A stretch of DNA of 64,000 bases, from assembly GCA_013398055.1 (NCBI GenBank), contig VZRS01002799.1:481845-545844 (forward strand). The letters run 5' to 3'. The notes beneath the pieces were generated by a model. The model searched no databases. It was given only the letters and a program-made list of their open reading frames with translations, and was not told the DNA's origin. The DNA comes from Ifrita kowaldi. Taxonomy: Eukaryota; Chordata; Aves; Passeriformes; Cinclosomatidae. How positions within the stretch are numbered: position 1 is the stretch's first letter; every line of letters begins with the position of its first letter. Positions 45,579 through 57,864 of this stretch are shown piece by piece. Made by a program: the position numbers and the translations under genes.

Positions 45579-48569
45579 AAGGGAAGGAGGGAAAGACTGA
45601 GTAATTTGTTTCCTGAAAATGAATACTGAAGAAAAGACAGGAATCTTGAACGTCTTAAAATGTGTATAAACTTGCTGTAAGTAGGATGTTGCTCATTTCT
45701 TCATCATGACCAAAGGCAAGACAAGAAATTACCAGCTTAAGTTGCAACATGAGAGATTTAGGTTAAATGTAATGATTGTTAAGAATTGGCAGGGGCTACA
45801 GAGACTGACTGTGGAGTGGTTTAGGGCTACACAAGACACATATCTCAGTAATGGATGTTCACTCCAGCCCGAGGACAGGAGGATGGATTAAAATTAGCTG
45901 ATCTCCTGAGATTTAAGGTAAACCTACCTTCGGATGATTCTACAAGATGAAAAACAGGCAGTTTGCAAAAGAGATGTCATCTCAAACCAGTATCTCTGAG
46001 GAATCCTGCTCTTCCACTGTTGCTATTGCTTGGTAGTGTTTTAGGCCAATTAGTTGCATCTGCAATTATTTACACAAGTTAAACAGACATACAAAGCAGC
46101 ACGTGATGGGGATTTTTTTCAGTGTAGTCTTTGTTTTAAGCCAATCAATGATTTTGGCATCTAATCTCTGTTCCCCTTCTTCCCTGGGATTAGTTTAAAT
46201 ATTTGAACATGCTAATAAAGAATTTTAAATAAGAGCTAGAACACATTTCGTTGTAAATCTCTTTGTTTTGCAGAAATGTACTTTGCCATTTTGTCAGTAA
46301 TTAAACAGCTTTTCCCAGGTACTTTATCTAGTGCAGTATTAAAGGCGAGGTCTTGTTCAAATAAGAAAAATGTACACAAAAGTATGGAAACTCCCTTCTG
46401 CATTTCAGGATAGAGCTCCTGCCTCTGAATGGAACTTGGAATTTTATTTCAGAAAGATAATGCTGGTTTTTTCTTGAACAATAAAATTTGTTCTTTTTGT
46501 GGCACAGGGGATGTGAAAGGGATTTCTTTCAGAAGGGCTTATAGAAATGCTAACAGAGGATACTAATTTTAACAGTTTATTTTTGTTGAGTCTTTGAAGG
46601 AGTAGGCTTCTCAGGTTCGAGAACTCTGCAGCTCAGATAATGAAAAGTAATTAAATCATAAACCATGATTTGATAACCATAATCTGATAATCTCTGGGAA
46701 ATGCAAAAATGCATTCAATATGTGTTCTCACATGGCTCCTCCTGGAGTGTTACAGATCCAGGTGCAGCATTTCTCCCTTAAAAAAAAATCAAAATCAACA
46801 ATCCCTACAAGGTATAGTGAGATACTATTGAAATTAAATTCACTGGAAAATATATAATGATAGGCTGATTGAATGCTTTCTACTGGATTTGAAGGCACTG
46901 CTTGCAAACCGAGCAGTATTTTCAGCGATTTCTGTTCCACTGTGTCTCATTGGTACCCCTGTTCTGTAAGCCCCAAGCATGTGTCAGACCATTGTGATTA
47001 CCTACTTGGAGCTTAAGCTGTCAAGCACACATGAGCATTTGGAGTTTGGATATTCCCTGCCCTTTCCAGCTGATAGGGCTTTTCATGTACAGTGCTCTGA
47101 GGTCCTTCTGTTTCTGGCTGTAGCAGCTCTGAGGGCCAGAAGGCAGTTTGAGCCAAAGGCAGTGACCTCTAGGTGTGCACACCTTGGTAGCTGCATGGGC
47201 TGGAGGCTTCTGCACTCCTGTTGCAGGTGGGAGGGATCCAAGGCAGGACGGAGTTTGGTAAACAGGGCTGTCCCATGTCCCCTGAGATGCAGGAGGTCCA
47301 GACCTCGCCTCCAGCTGCCACTCCAAAAAGGCACCCTTGGCTATGTCTCCTATGTCAGCCTCATCTGAACACTCTGGACATCCCAGGGAGTCCAAACTGG
47401 CACAAGGTATCCAAGTTTAAACTCTAGTGCATAATCTGGAGAGGAATTCAGCTGAGCTGCCCATGCTGTCTCCTTTACGATGAGGCACACTGTGCCCCAC
47501 CCCTACTGACTGGATCTTCACTAATGGAAATTTAGGCACCCAGCTCTGATGTGGAGACTTACCATGAGAAACCTTAACCTGGACCCAATCCCAGCGGTGC
47601 CTTTGAGACTTCCCTGTTACTGTGTGAGCACTCAAAGATAATTGCTATGGCTTCTGAAATTACCTCAGCAACCCCCTTCTGTACCTCTGTCAGACCCTGC
47701 CTGTTCTGCTGATTGGAGGACATCTAAGTGATCTAAATATTCTTCAACATTGGGATTATTTTCAATAAAGGAAGAAATTGTGATAGCTGATTGCCTTTCA
47801 AAGACACAGGAGCCTGGTTATGATTGGGACACAAATAACAAAAGGAAGCCTTTTGAAATGAAAATTAAAGTTGAGACAGTTACATATCCACAGATTTTTT
47901 TTCTTTTTAAATTAATTGTAGCTAAGTTTCCAGGATGTCTTTCTACACTCCTCCAGCCATTTGTTTTTGCTTCCTAAAAAGCTCTGTGTTGTTCCTCTCC
48001 ATTATTTAGCAGTTGCTGTTTTCCAGAACAGAATGGCTGTGCTTCAGGTTTTGGCAGGAACAATCCCTTTTTCTATGCTTCATGCTGTTTGTGAAATGCT
48101 TTGGGAAACTTTCCACTGAAAAGCATTGTGAAAACGCAAGCTTATTATTACTGCAGTGGGGAATAACAGGTTCGGCTGTCGACTCACTCTGTGAGCAGGT
48201 GCCAAAATCCTGCTGGGAAATACTGATGGATTTTGCTGATTCACTGCTGCAGATGGGATGTGTTAGCTGGGCTCTGTGTAGCAGGGGGCTGCAGGGCTCT
48301 GCTGAGGGGTCTGGAAGTGGGAAAGTGAGCAAGTCTAAGATTTATACTACAGTAGTGCATAAAGCACAGGTTTTCAGAGCCCAGCCCTCAGGAAGGTGGA
48401 TGGATTTTGGCCTCCCTTCATGCCTTGGAGCTCTGTTTCGAAGCAAGCTGAGAGAGCCATCTGCTTTCTGACTGCTACAGAGCCGAGCAGTGCTTGTCTC
48501 TCCTCCACCTCCCTGTAATTGTTTGCAGCACGCTGAGCTTATCCCACCTCTCTGCGTGGCTGCAAGGAC
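45579..48569. other. Unique sequence with an AT-rich palindromic patch
   Basis: No gene is recognisable. The block 46000-46350 is AT-rich and non-repetitive, with motifs such as CCAATTAGTTGCAT and CCAATCAATGATTTTGG. At 46653-46671 AAATCAT and ATGATTT form a perfect inverted repeat around AAACC, beside three GATAA motifs (about 46636-46690). Function is not shown. The frames near 47021-47395 and 48013-48471 have no family likeness. Confidence 0.45.
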
Positions 48570-51060
48570 CCAGGGCCAAAGTTTGATAGGTCTGCAGGTG
48601 CTGCACTTTGCAAGGCCTGAGTGCCTCACTGCCTGGTATCCTTGGCACAGGGCTCTGGGCTGTCTTGAGAGGGCAGAGGATGCTGTGGGGGGAGGCAGGC
48701 TGAGATGGCTGGAGTCTTGAACATGGCAGACTCTTACAAACTAACATGACATCTGCACGGGAAATGTGAGGAAGCAAGGGTGGCTTTGGTGTACAGCGAG
48801 TGGCACATCTGAACGGAGAGCCGCTGGCAGTGCCCAGTGCCAGGCTCTGCCCCCTCTGTGTAGTCAGAACCCATAGAATGTGTTGGCAGAGCTGGGTGTC
48901 TGCTCACAGATCTTGCTGGACACCCTCCCACCTGCTTCTGTTGGACTGGATGGGACATGGTCTGCTCTGGAAGTGTGAGCCACAAGCAAAAGCAGCAGTG
49001 AACTGTTGTATCCCCCTCTTTAGGCAGCCCACACTGGTAATTCCCTGGGACTGAGTGCAGGGAAGGAAGGGAACAATGAACACATGCAGGGATGTCATAT
49101 TCCTGATTCCTGGATATGTGTAGAAAATGAGATTTGATATGGAAATGTGGCTTCCACAGTATCCTGGGCCACTCATAGCACTACAGTCTCAGCTGGGGTG
49201 TTGTGCAGTGCTGAATGTCTGCGCCAGCACTCCTGTTACTTAAATAACTCCTGTAATGGATGGAAACAGTGAACATTTTGGAGGGAGAGGCAAGTCAGCC
49301 TTGCCAGTGAAGCTGCAGCTTTCTCTAGGAGATGTGCACATGAGTTGAGAGCTCTGTGGGTATGTGAGGTGCTCTTGCTGCAGCTGGGGGCTGCTGGCTC
49401 CTGCATCCCGGGGCTGGCGCTGCCATGGATAGTGTCTGACACCGCAGGACACACCAGCACGTGTACACTCGCTTGGTGTGACTGACCTCAGAAAGCGCCT
49501 GCATGCTCAGGGCAGCCGTGTCACCTTGTCTGCCCTTTTTTGCCTTGAGCATGGTCAGTTCTGTCACGCAGTGCATCCCTGGAGCCCCAGCAGGCCCCAC
49601 TCCTGTCCCTCTGGCAGGCTGAGCCAGAGGGCACTGGGACCTGTGGCTGGGGTGCTCAGAGAACAGGGATATCTGGGCTGGGGAGCAGCAGTGGGGACCT
49701 GCCTGGGTGCTCTTGACTGGTTCTGCTTTTGCTCTTTTTCTTACTTTCATGAGAGTCACTGATCCCTCCTTGTCTCCCATGAAAAGCCCTCCAACCCTGA
49801 CCATGGAACACATGGCCCTGTCATGGCTGTCATGGGATTTGCACTCCACACCTCCCTGTGTTTGACTGGGCCACTGAGGGAGGCTTTGGGCTGGGAAAAT
49901 GCTCTGGAAAGTGGCAAACACCTCTGTTGTGGATAGCTCAGACCCAACAGCAATGCTTAGCAAAAGCACCTGGTACCCTGTGGAAAGGGCTCAGGTGACA
50001 ATTGAATAGCAGATCTGGAAATGTCAATGTGTCCCCAGAGTGCTGTGAAACACTGTCAGCATCTTTCCTAAGGCACAAGGAAGAGAACTGATGATGTTTC
50101 TTCCCCGTGTTCTTGAACTGCTAGTGGGACTGGTGGTTTGCCCCTAGGTCATGTCGCTTCTTCTGTTGTCCTCCCAGATGGACATTCATGGGACCTGGAC
50201 AGCCTGGCTACTCCCTGCTGGCACCCAAATTGTCCCAGGAGTGCAGTGCTCTGCCCCTGGCTCCTGTGACAGCCAGCCTTTGCTTGCTCATGCCCCTCTT
50301 TGCATGCGGAGTGAGCTGTAAGGGCTGCTTCCGGAGAGTGGAGAAGCCTCAGAAATGCTTCATGCAGCCTTGCTGCTGAAGAGGTTTGCGGATAGCAGGG
50401 ACAGCAGGAGGAGAGGGTGTCAGGTAAATAAGACTCAACGGCCGTGGAGATGAGTGCTGTGTCAACACAGGAACTGCATCCTCACTTATTAGTCAGCATT
50501 GTTGAAAGTACTTTAAAAAGAATTTAAAAGGGAGGAGGAAAACTGCAGAAATCAGTTTAAAAGATCTCCCTAAGTGTGATATTCCTGGACTTAAGGTACT
50601 CTTTCCAAAGAAGCTGTGACAGTATTAAAAAAACCCCAAACCTATGATTTTAGCAGTAAGATTGTTAACTTTGTCTCTTAATTCATTCTGAAGACAGAAC
50701 CAGCATTACTAACCTTAAAGTAATCAGACAGAAGTAGACCTAGGAAAGGTTTATTGGCAAGAGAAAATCCTACAAAAATGGGGCGTCCTTACATTAGTTA
50801 AGTTTGTCACTTTTCAAAGGAAAAATTGTAGTGCAGAAACATCCAGTAACCCCCCCAAAGTGTCGTGTACATGTCTCAGCTGTGCCCTCTCTCTTCAAGG
50901 CTCCTTCGCCTGGCAGTTCACTCTCCCCTGACTCTCCTTCACATTTCTTCACATGGATGGAGAAGCCAGCAACATTTTCACATCCTTGAGTATTCCACTT
51001 TTAGCAGCCATTTCCTCATTTTTCTTCATAAGGAAGCACTTTTCTTGCTCTGTACTTCCA
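48570..51060. repeat. 2,491-bp block, first of two tandem copies
   Basis: Every base from 48570 to 51060 recurs at 51062-53552 with a fixed offset of 2,492. I noted only five differences by eye: 49462 region G/A, 49927 region T/C, 49989 region C/T, 50713 region A/T and 51010 region A/G. The block ends exactly at the single N (51061). The frames within it (for example 214 codons minus, 49325-49969) have no recognisable domain. Near identity plus the single N is the pattern of overlapping contig ends left unmerged, so the duplication is probably an assembly artefact. Confidence 0.9.
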
Positions 51061-51061
51061 N
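51061..51061. other. Single-N assembly junction
   Basis: One ambiguous base separates the two 2,491-bp copies. The left copy stops at ACTTCCA and the right copy starts at CCAGGGCC, so the N marks a contig join. Confidence 0.9.
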
Positions 51062-53552
51062 CCAGGGCCAAAGTTTGATAGGTCTGCAGGTGCTGCACTT
51101 TGCAAGGCCTGAGTGCCTCACTGCCTGGTATCCTTGGCACAGGGCTCTGGGCTGTCTTGAGAGGGCAGAGGATGCTGTGGGGGGAGGCAGGCTGAGATGG
51201 CTGGAGTCTTGAACATGGCAGACTCTTACAAACTAACATGACATCTGCACGGGAAATGTGAGGAAGCAAGGGTGGCTTTGGTGTACAGCGAGTGGCACAT
51301 CTGAACGGAGAGCCGCTGGCAGTGCCCAGTGCCAGGCTCTGCCCCCTCTGTGTAGTCAGAACCCATAGAATGTGTTGGCAGAGCTGGGTGTCTGCTCACA
51401 GATCTTGCTGGACACCCTCCCACCTGCTTCTGTTGGACTGGATGGGACATGGTCTGCTCTGGAAGTGTGAGCCACAAGCAAAAGCAGCAGTGAACTGTTG
51501 TATCCCCCTCTTTAGGCAGCCCACACTGGTAATTCCCTGGGACTGAGTGCAGGGAAGGAAGGGAACAATGAACACATGCAGGGATGTCATATTCCTGATT
51601 CCTGGATATGTGTAGAAAATGAGATTTGATATGGAAATGTGGCTTCCACAGTATCCTGGGCCACTCATAGCACTACAGTCTCAGCTGGGGTGTTGTGCAG
51701 TGCTGAATGTCTGCGCCAGCACTCCTGTTACTTAAATAACTCCTGTAATGGATGGAAACAGTGAACATTTTGGAGGGAGAGGCAAGTCAGCCTTGCCAGT
51801 GAAGCTGCAGCTTTCTCTAGGAGATGTGCACATGAGTTGAGAGCTCTGTGGGTATGTGAGGTGCTCTTGCTGCAGCTGGGGGCTGCTGGCTCCTGCATCC
51901 CGGGGCTGGCGCTGCCATGGATAGTGTCTGACACCGCAGGACACACCAGCACATGTACACTCGCTTGGTGTGACTGACCTCAGAAAGCGCCTGCATGCTC
52001 AGGGCAGCCGTGTCACCTTGTCTGCCCTTTTTTGCCTTGAGCATGGTCAGTTCTGTCACGCAGTGCATCCCTGGAGCCCCAGCAGGCCCCACTCCTGTCC
52101 CTCTGGCAGGCTGAGCCAGAGGGCACTGGGACCTGTGGCTGGGGTGCTCAGAGAACAGGGATATCTGGGCTGGGGAGCAGCAGTGGGGACCTGCCTGGGT
52201 GCTCTTGACTGGTTCTGCTTTTGCTCTTTTTCTTACTTTCATGAGAGTCACTGATCCCTCCTTGTCTCCCATGAAAAGCCCTCCAACCCTGACCATGGAA
52301 CACATGGCCCTGTCATGGCTGTCATGGGATTTGCACTCCACACCTCCCTGTGTTTGACTGGGCCACTGAGGGAGGCTTTGGGCTGGGAAAATGCTCTGGA
52401 AAGTGGCAAACACCTCTGCTGTGGATAGCTCAGACCCAACAGCAATGCTTAGCAAAAGCACCTGGTACCCTGTGGAAAGGGTTCAGGTGACAATTGAATA
52501 GCAGATCTGGAAATGTCAATGTGTCCCCAGAGTGCTGTGAAACACTGTCAGCATCTTTCCTAAGGCACAAGGAAGAGAACTGATGATGTTTCTTCCCCGT
52601 GTTCTTGAACTGCTAGTGGGACTGGTGGTTTGCCCCTAGGTCATGTCGCTTCTTCTGTTGTCCTCCCAGATGGACATTCATGGGACCTGGACAGCCTGGC
52701 TACTCCCTGCTGGCACCCAAATTGTCCCAGGAGTGCAGTGCTCTGCCCCTGGCTCCTGTGACAGCCAGCCTTTGCTTGCTCATGCCCCTCTTTGCATGCG
52801 GAGTGAGCTGTAAGGGCTGCTTCCGGAGAGTGGAGAAGCCTCAGAAATGCTTCATGCAGCCTTGCTGCTGAAGAGGTTTGCGGATAGCAGGGACAGCAGG
52901 AGGAGAGGGTGTCAGGTAAATAAGACTCAACGGCCGTGGAGATGAGTGCTGTGTCAACACAGGAACTGCATCCTCACTTATTAGTCAGCATTGTTGAAAG
53001 TACTTTAAAAAGAATTTAAAAGGGAGGAGGAAAACTGCAGAAATCAGTTTAAAAGATCTCCCTAAGTGTGATATTCCTGGACTTAAGGTACTCTTTCCAA
53101 AGAAGCTGTGACAGTATTAAAAAAACCCCAAACCTATGATTTTAGCAGTAAGATTGTTAACTTTGTCTCTTAATTCATTCTGAAGACAGAACCAGCATTA
53201 CTAACCTTAATGTAATCAGACAGAAGTAGACCTAGGAAAGGTTTATTGGCAAGAGAAAATCCTACAAAAATGGGGCGTCCTTACATTAGTTAAGTTTGTC
53301 ACTTTTCAAAGGAAAAATTGTAGTGCAGAAACATCCAGTAACCCCCCCAAAGTGTCGTGTACATGTCTCAGCTGTGCCCTCTCTCTTCAAGGCTCCTTCG
53401 CCTGGCAGTTCACTCTCCCCTGACTCTCCTTCACATTTCTTCACATGGATGGAGAAGCCAGCAACATTTTCACATCCTTGAGTATTCCACTTTTAGCAGC
53501 CATTTCCTCGTTTTTCTTCATAAGGAAGCACTTTTCTTGCTCTGTACTTCCA
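51062..53552. repeat. 2,491-bp block, second tandem copy
   Basis: This is the same sequence as 48570-51060 with about 0.2 percent difference, a level typical of two haplotypes of one locus. Beyond 53552 the sequence continues uniquely. No gene or interspersed repeat was recognised inside. Confidence 0.9.
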
Positions 53553-53754
53553 TTAAGAAAATGTACAAACCTAATAGTTACTAAAAGAAAGTGACTAAAG
53601 CTATCCTAATGTTTTTATGGACTCATTAAAGGTCGTATTAATATTTCTCCATATTGGAAAAAATCTAATTTTTTACTTGTGACATAATCAGAAGCTGTAT
53701 CCGAGTTTTCAGGGGTGAAGCATTTGCATGTTAACCTTTCCTTCTGCTTTGAAC

Positions 53755-54395
53755 AATCATTCTTATGAACTTGCTGAACTACAAATCAACCCAGGGCTTT
53801 TAAAGGAAGCTCCTCTTCTCCCAATGTCTGTTGAACCCTCTCTTCATGCTTTGAACTGTTCTTCTGCATAGGTGAGCTAGAACCAAGGGGTCTTGTGGAA
53901 ATGTGTCAGGCTAATGGCACCTTAGTCCTTCCATCTCTGGGCTTCCTGTGTCCTGGGGCTCTCCTGTGCCATGGTGGGACTTTGCTGTGGGGGCCACAAC
54001 TCTGCTCATTAGAGGTCTTTGGGGCTGATTTCCAGCTGCTGCTTCTTATTTGCTTGCTGCTCTTTGCTTCCTGCTTGCTTCAGGTACTGATTTCCTCTCT
54101 GGTGACCAGTCATAGGACCTGAGGGAACAGCATGAAGCTGTGTCAGGGGAGGTTTAGGTTGGATATTGGGAAAAGGTTTTTCACCCAAAGGGTGGCTGGG
54201 CACTGGAACAGGCTCCCCAGGGAAGTGATCACAGCACCAAGCCTGACAGAACCCAAGAAGCTTTTGGACAATGCTCTCAGGCACATGGTGTGGCTCTTGG
54301 GGATGAACCATGCAGGGCCAGGACTTTGGTGATCCTTGTGAGTCACTTCCAACTCAGGATATTCTATAATTCTATGCTCAGAATGACAAGAGCTA
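53755..54395. repeat. 641-bp block, first of two tandem copies
   Basis: Bases 53755-54395 recur at 54397-55037 with a fixed offset of 642. I saw one difference (T at 53904, C at 54546). The block includes a CR1 end (separate entry). It stops at the single N (54396), again like unmerged overlapping contig ends. Confidence 0.9.
54098..54376 (+). mobile_element. CR1 LINE 3' end, plus strand
   Basis: The sequence encodes the C-terminal tail of the CR1 reverse transcriptase in plus orientation (54132 onwards: GRFRLDIGKRFFTQRV, then GHWNRLPREV) and continues through the CTCAGGCACATGGTGTGG block to the tail ATTCTATAATTCTATG. It is 5'-truncated to ~280 bp. Because it lies in the doubled 641-bp block it appears again at 54740-55018; probably only one copy exists in the genome. 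Confidence 0.9.
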
Positions 54396-54396
54396 N
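54396..54396. other. Single-N assembly junction
   Basis: One ambiguous base separates the two 641-bp copies. The left copy ends AAGAGCTA and the right begins AATCATTCTT, matching a site 641 bases upstream. Confidence 0.9.
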
Positions 54397-55037
54397 AATC
54401 ATTCTTATGAACTTGCTGAACTACAAATCAACCCAGGGCTTTTAAAGGAAGCTCCTCTTCTCCCAATGTCTGTTGAACCCTCTCTTCATGCTTTGAACTG
54501 TTCTTCTGCATAGGTGAGCTAGAACCAAGGGGTCTTGTGGAAATGCGTCAGGCTAATGGCACCTTAGTCCTTCCATCTCTGGGCTTCCTGTGTCCTGGGG
54601 CTCTCCTGTGCCATGGTGGGACTTTGCTGTGGGGGCCACAACTCTGCTCATTAGAGGTCTTTGGGGCTGATTTCCAGCTGCTGCTTCTTATTTGCTTGCT
54701 GCTCTTTGCTTCCTGCTTGCTTCAGGTACTGATTTCCTCTCTGGTGACCAGTCATAGGACCTGAGGGAACAGCATGAAGCTGTGTCAGGGGAGGTTTAGG
54801 TTGGATATTGGGAAAAGGTTTTTCACCCAAAGGGTGGCTGGGCACTGGAACAGGCTCCCCAGGGAAGTGATCACAGCACCAAGCCTGACAGAACCCAAGA
54901 AGCTTTTGGACAATGCTCTCAGGCACATGGTGTGGCTCTTGGGGATGAACCATGCAGGGCCAGGACTTTGGTGATCCTTGTGAGTCACTTCCAACTCAGG
55001 ATATTCTATAATTCTATGCTCAGAATGACAAGAGCTA
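54397..55037. repeat. 641-bp block, second tandem copy
   Basis: Apart from one base it is identical to 53755-54395. After 55037 the sequence runs on uniquely. It contains the second appearance of the CR1 tail. Confidence 0.9.
54740..55018 (+). mobile_element. CR1 LINE 3' end, second appearance
   Basis: It is the same CR1 fragment as 54098-54376, carried by the second copy of the 641-bp block. It has the identical 5' truncation point and tail, so it is not an independent insertion. Confidence 0.9.
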
Positions 55038-56562
55038 GGCAGGAGGTCTGGGATTAATTTGGACTCTGGAGTAGCCCCAAGGCACCCACATTTCAGCCCT
55101 GCACCCAGCACGCAACAGTGGGAGAACCAGGGGGAAGAGGCTGTAAGCTCTGCTGCTGGAATGGGGCTGGAGATGATCCCCACAGCCTCCCCCACATCCC
55201 AGCATTGGGAATGGAGGTGAGTACCCACATGTTCCCTTCCCAGGGGTGATAAGTAAACTTTTAATTGATTTGGTGACAACAGCTAGTGGCTAAAGGAAAG
55301 CAATAAAACTACAAGAGCATAAATGCAAGGATATAGTGAGTGATTTATGGCACGCTGGATCTACTCACCACTTACTGGGGCTCCAGCATGAGCGGGTGAT
55401 ATTAATGTGTGAATGTTAACCACGGTGTTCCACAGAGCGCCCCAGCACTCCTGACAGCCGCGCGTGAGTTATGGCAGAAAGGCATGGCACGTCTCTCCCA
55501 TCCTGATGCATCTCTTAACAATGATACTTCATAAATCCCTGGTTTATAAATTCACCGCCAATGGAAGAAAAAAGTGTCAGTCTGTAATCTGTTGCCATGG
55601 AAATAGTTGGGAAGTTCAATGTGCAGAGATGCATAACTGGGATGGGAAAATACAAGTGGGCCCATTTTGATTTTTGCCTCTTGAATTCCTCTGCTCTGGA
55701 AATAAAGGTAGAGGTTACATCAAAGCCTCAGGAAGCTGCATTTACTTTCTGGACAGATGCATTTTGCTAGCCAAGAAAACTCCAGCCAACTTAATCCTGG
55801 TGAATTTGCTGTAGTGCAGCACTGCATTTTCTCTTGGATGCTGCCTCTCACCTGCCTTGTGCTTTCTGCTGGGGAACAAAATATCTTTTATAAAAGAACC
55901 TCACACAAGATGAAAAGTGAGACAAGGACAAGCGAAGATAAAATGAAAAAATAAATGTTAGAGGAGGTGAGTACAGAGAGGCAATATTCCGTTTACACTA
56001 TTATGGAGGTTTTAATTTCCTGAAAACATTTTATATGCCAGGCAGTGACATGAGTGAATGGCAATCACATTATCAGGCCTCTTATCAACCTTGATTTTGC
56101 TCGGCCTTACCTGAATGGGTTATTTTTTCAATAGTTCAGTAACTAAATTAAAAAAGGAAAAAACCCCACACTTTGGTTCAAGATAACACATGATTGTTTT
56201 TTCATTATTTCTCAATTCAGGTGAATTTTAGAATAAAAATATCCTCTCAAAATAATGCATTGAAACAATTTATTCTGAAACTGTCAAAGCAAAATATTAA
56301 GGAAGTATCAAAAATGTCTCCCTCCTACATTTTTGCCCATTTATCCATAAAATCCAACACCAGTCAGTGCATAGTTCTCACTGGAAAGTGAATTCTTCAT
56401 TTGTTCTACTTACTATTCATCAAAACAAATCCTGTCTCCTTCTATTGTAGTTATTTAATACTCACTGAGCTGCCATTCTGCCACTGCAGTGATAAATCCT
56501 TCATCCTCTTTTATGGTGGCTCCGTAGGGGCTAGCAAGATGCAAGAACTTTTTTTTTTTTTT
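55038..56562. other. Unique sequence ending in poly(T) at a gap
   Basis: There is no recognisable gene. AT-rich DNA runs into a T homopolymer at 56549-56562, where the sequence breaks off into Ns. Confidence 0.55.
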
Positions 56563-56903
56563 NNNNNNNNNNNNNNNNNNNNNNNNNNNNNNNNNNNNNN
56601 NNNNNNNNNNNNNNNNNNNNNNNNNNNNNNNNNNNNNNNNNNNNNNNNNNNNNNNNNNNNNNNNNNNNNNNNNNNNNNNNNNNNNNNNNNNNNNNNNNNN
56701 NNNNNNNNNNNNNNNNNNNNNNNNNNNNNNNNNNNNNNNNNNNNNNNNNNNNNNNNNNNNNNNNNNNNNNNNNNNNNNNNNNNNNNNNNNNNNNNNNNNN
56801 NNNNNNNNNNNNNNNNNNNNNNNNNNNNNNNNNNNNNNNNNNNNNNNNNNNNNNNNNNNNNNNNNNNNNNNNNNNNNNNNNNNNNNNNNNNNNNNNNNNN
56901 NNN
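56563..56903. other. Assembly gap, 341 Ns
   Basis: The sequence is unknown. The left edge is poly(T) preceded by GGGGCTAGCAAGATGCAAG. Just right of the gap, GGGGCTAGGAAGATGCAAA and a second poly(T) (56940-56959) follow, so the same short sequence is present on both sides and the gap may be artificial. Confidence 0.95.
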
Positions 56904-57823
56904 TTGGGGGCCCCGGTGGGGCTAGGAAGATGCAAAAACTTTTTTTTTTTTTTTTTTTTGTGGAGCACTACGAATCTCTTGAGGGGTGCCAGGACATGGA
57001 GGCTGAGGTCACACAGGTGATGTTCACCTGGGAGTGCTGGTCAGTAGCAGCGTGTCACAGTGTCACAGAGGGGACAGCACCATTGCCTGCCTGCCTCTCC
57101 TGGCACCCTCTAACAGCGGAGCTGGACGACAGGATTTATGGCTCTGTAGAGGATTTTACGGCATGGGACACGGGCAGGGGATGTCCCAGGCACTCTTCTG
57201 ACTGGGGCATTGTCCCTTAGCCCACCAGTGACAGCAGGGACCCAGAGGGAACATATTCCTGACCATTTCCACTTGAACCTCAAGCCTGGACTCGTGAAAA
57301 GGTGAGCTCTCAGCCACACAGCCACACAGCATGGGCTGGGTTTCATCCTTATTGGGGGATGAGAATGCAGTGGGACCACCAGTCCCAAACATGGCACCAA
57401 AGCTAAGTGGCCCTGCTAGATCTGACCATCTGGGAAGGGGGCAATGAGACCCATGTGCCTTCATCTCCCCTGACTGCCCATCTTTCCAGGAATGTTTGGC
57501 ACTGATGCAAATCCAGGAGCACACCTTCCCTCCAGTTTCTGTTAAACACCTCAGCTTTTCCATGGAAAGCTTTTGTATTGTATCAAAATCCACCTGGGTT
57601 TCTTTGTGGTCAGTACTTCAGTACAAGGCTTAAGTAATCAATATGTAATTTTCACCAACATTTCTTTTTCACACCTATTTTTCCCCCTTGCCCAGCCACT
57701 GTTGTGCCATCACCAACTAACAGCCTGATTGTGCTCCCTCCTGCCATGATTTATGTCTAGGAGCAAACAGGGAAAGAGAACTGCTCTGGAAAAGTTGTCC
57801 TTGAAGACCCAGTCCACAATAGT
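56904..57823. other. Unique sequence, no gene seen
   Basis: The first ~55 bases look like a noisier version of the sequence left of the gap. The rest shows chance frames only (up to 145 codons, minus, 57156-57593) with no domain likeness. Confidence 0.5.
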
Positions 57824-57864
57824 CTCCTTTTTTTTCCTTTTTTTTCTTTTTTTTTTCTTTTTGA
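57824..57864 (-). repeat. Polypyrimidine tract
   Basis: This is a run of T with scattered C (CCTTTTTTTTCC and similar), about 40 bases, low complexity. Confidence 0.85.

Noticed and set aside
49325..49969. A 214-codon minus frame, repeated at 51817-52461.
   Set aside because: Its double occurrence comes from the duplicated block, not from a gene family. The translation has no recognisable domain and other frames are open over the same bases.
56401..56968. Open frames of 174 and 145 codons across 56401-56968.
   Set aside because: They are open only because they run through 341 Ns.
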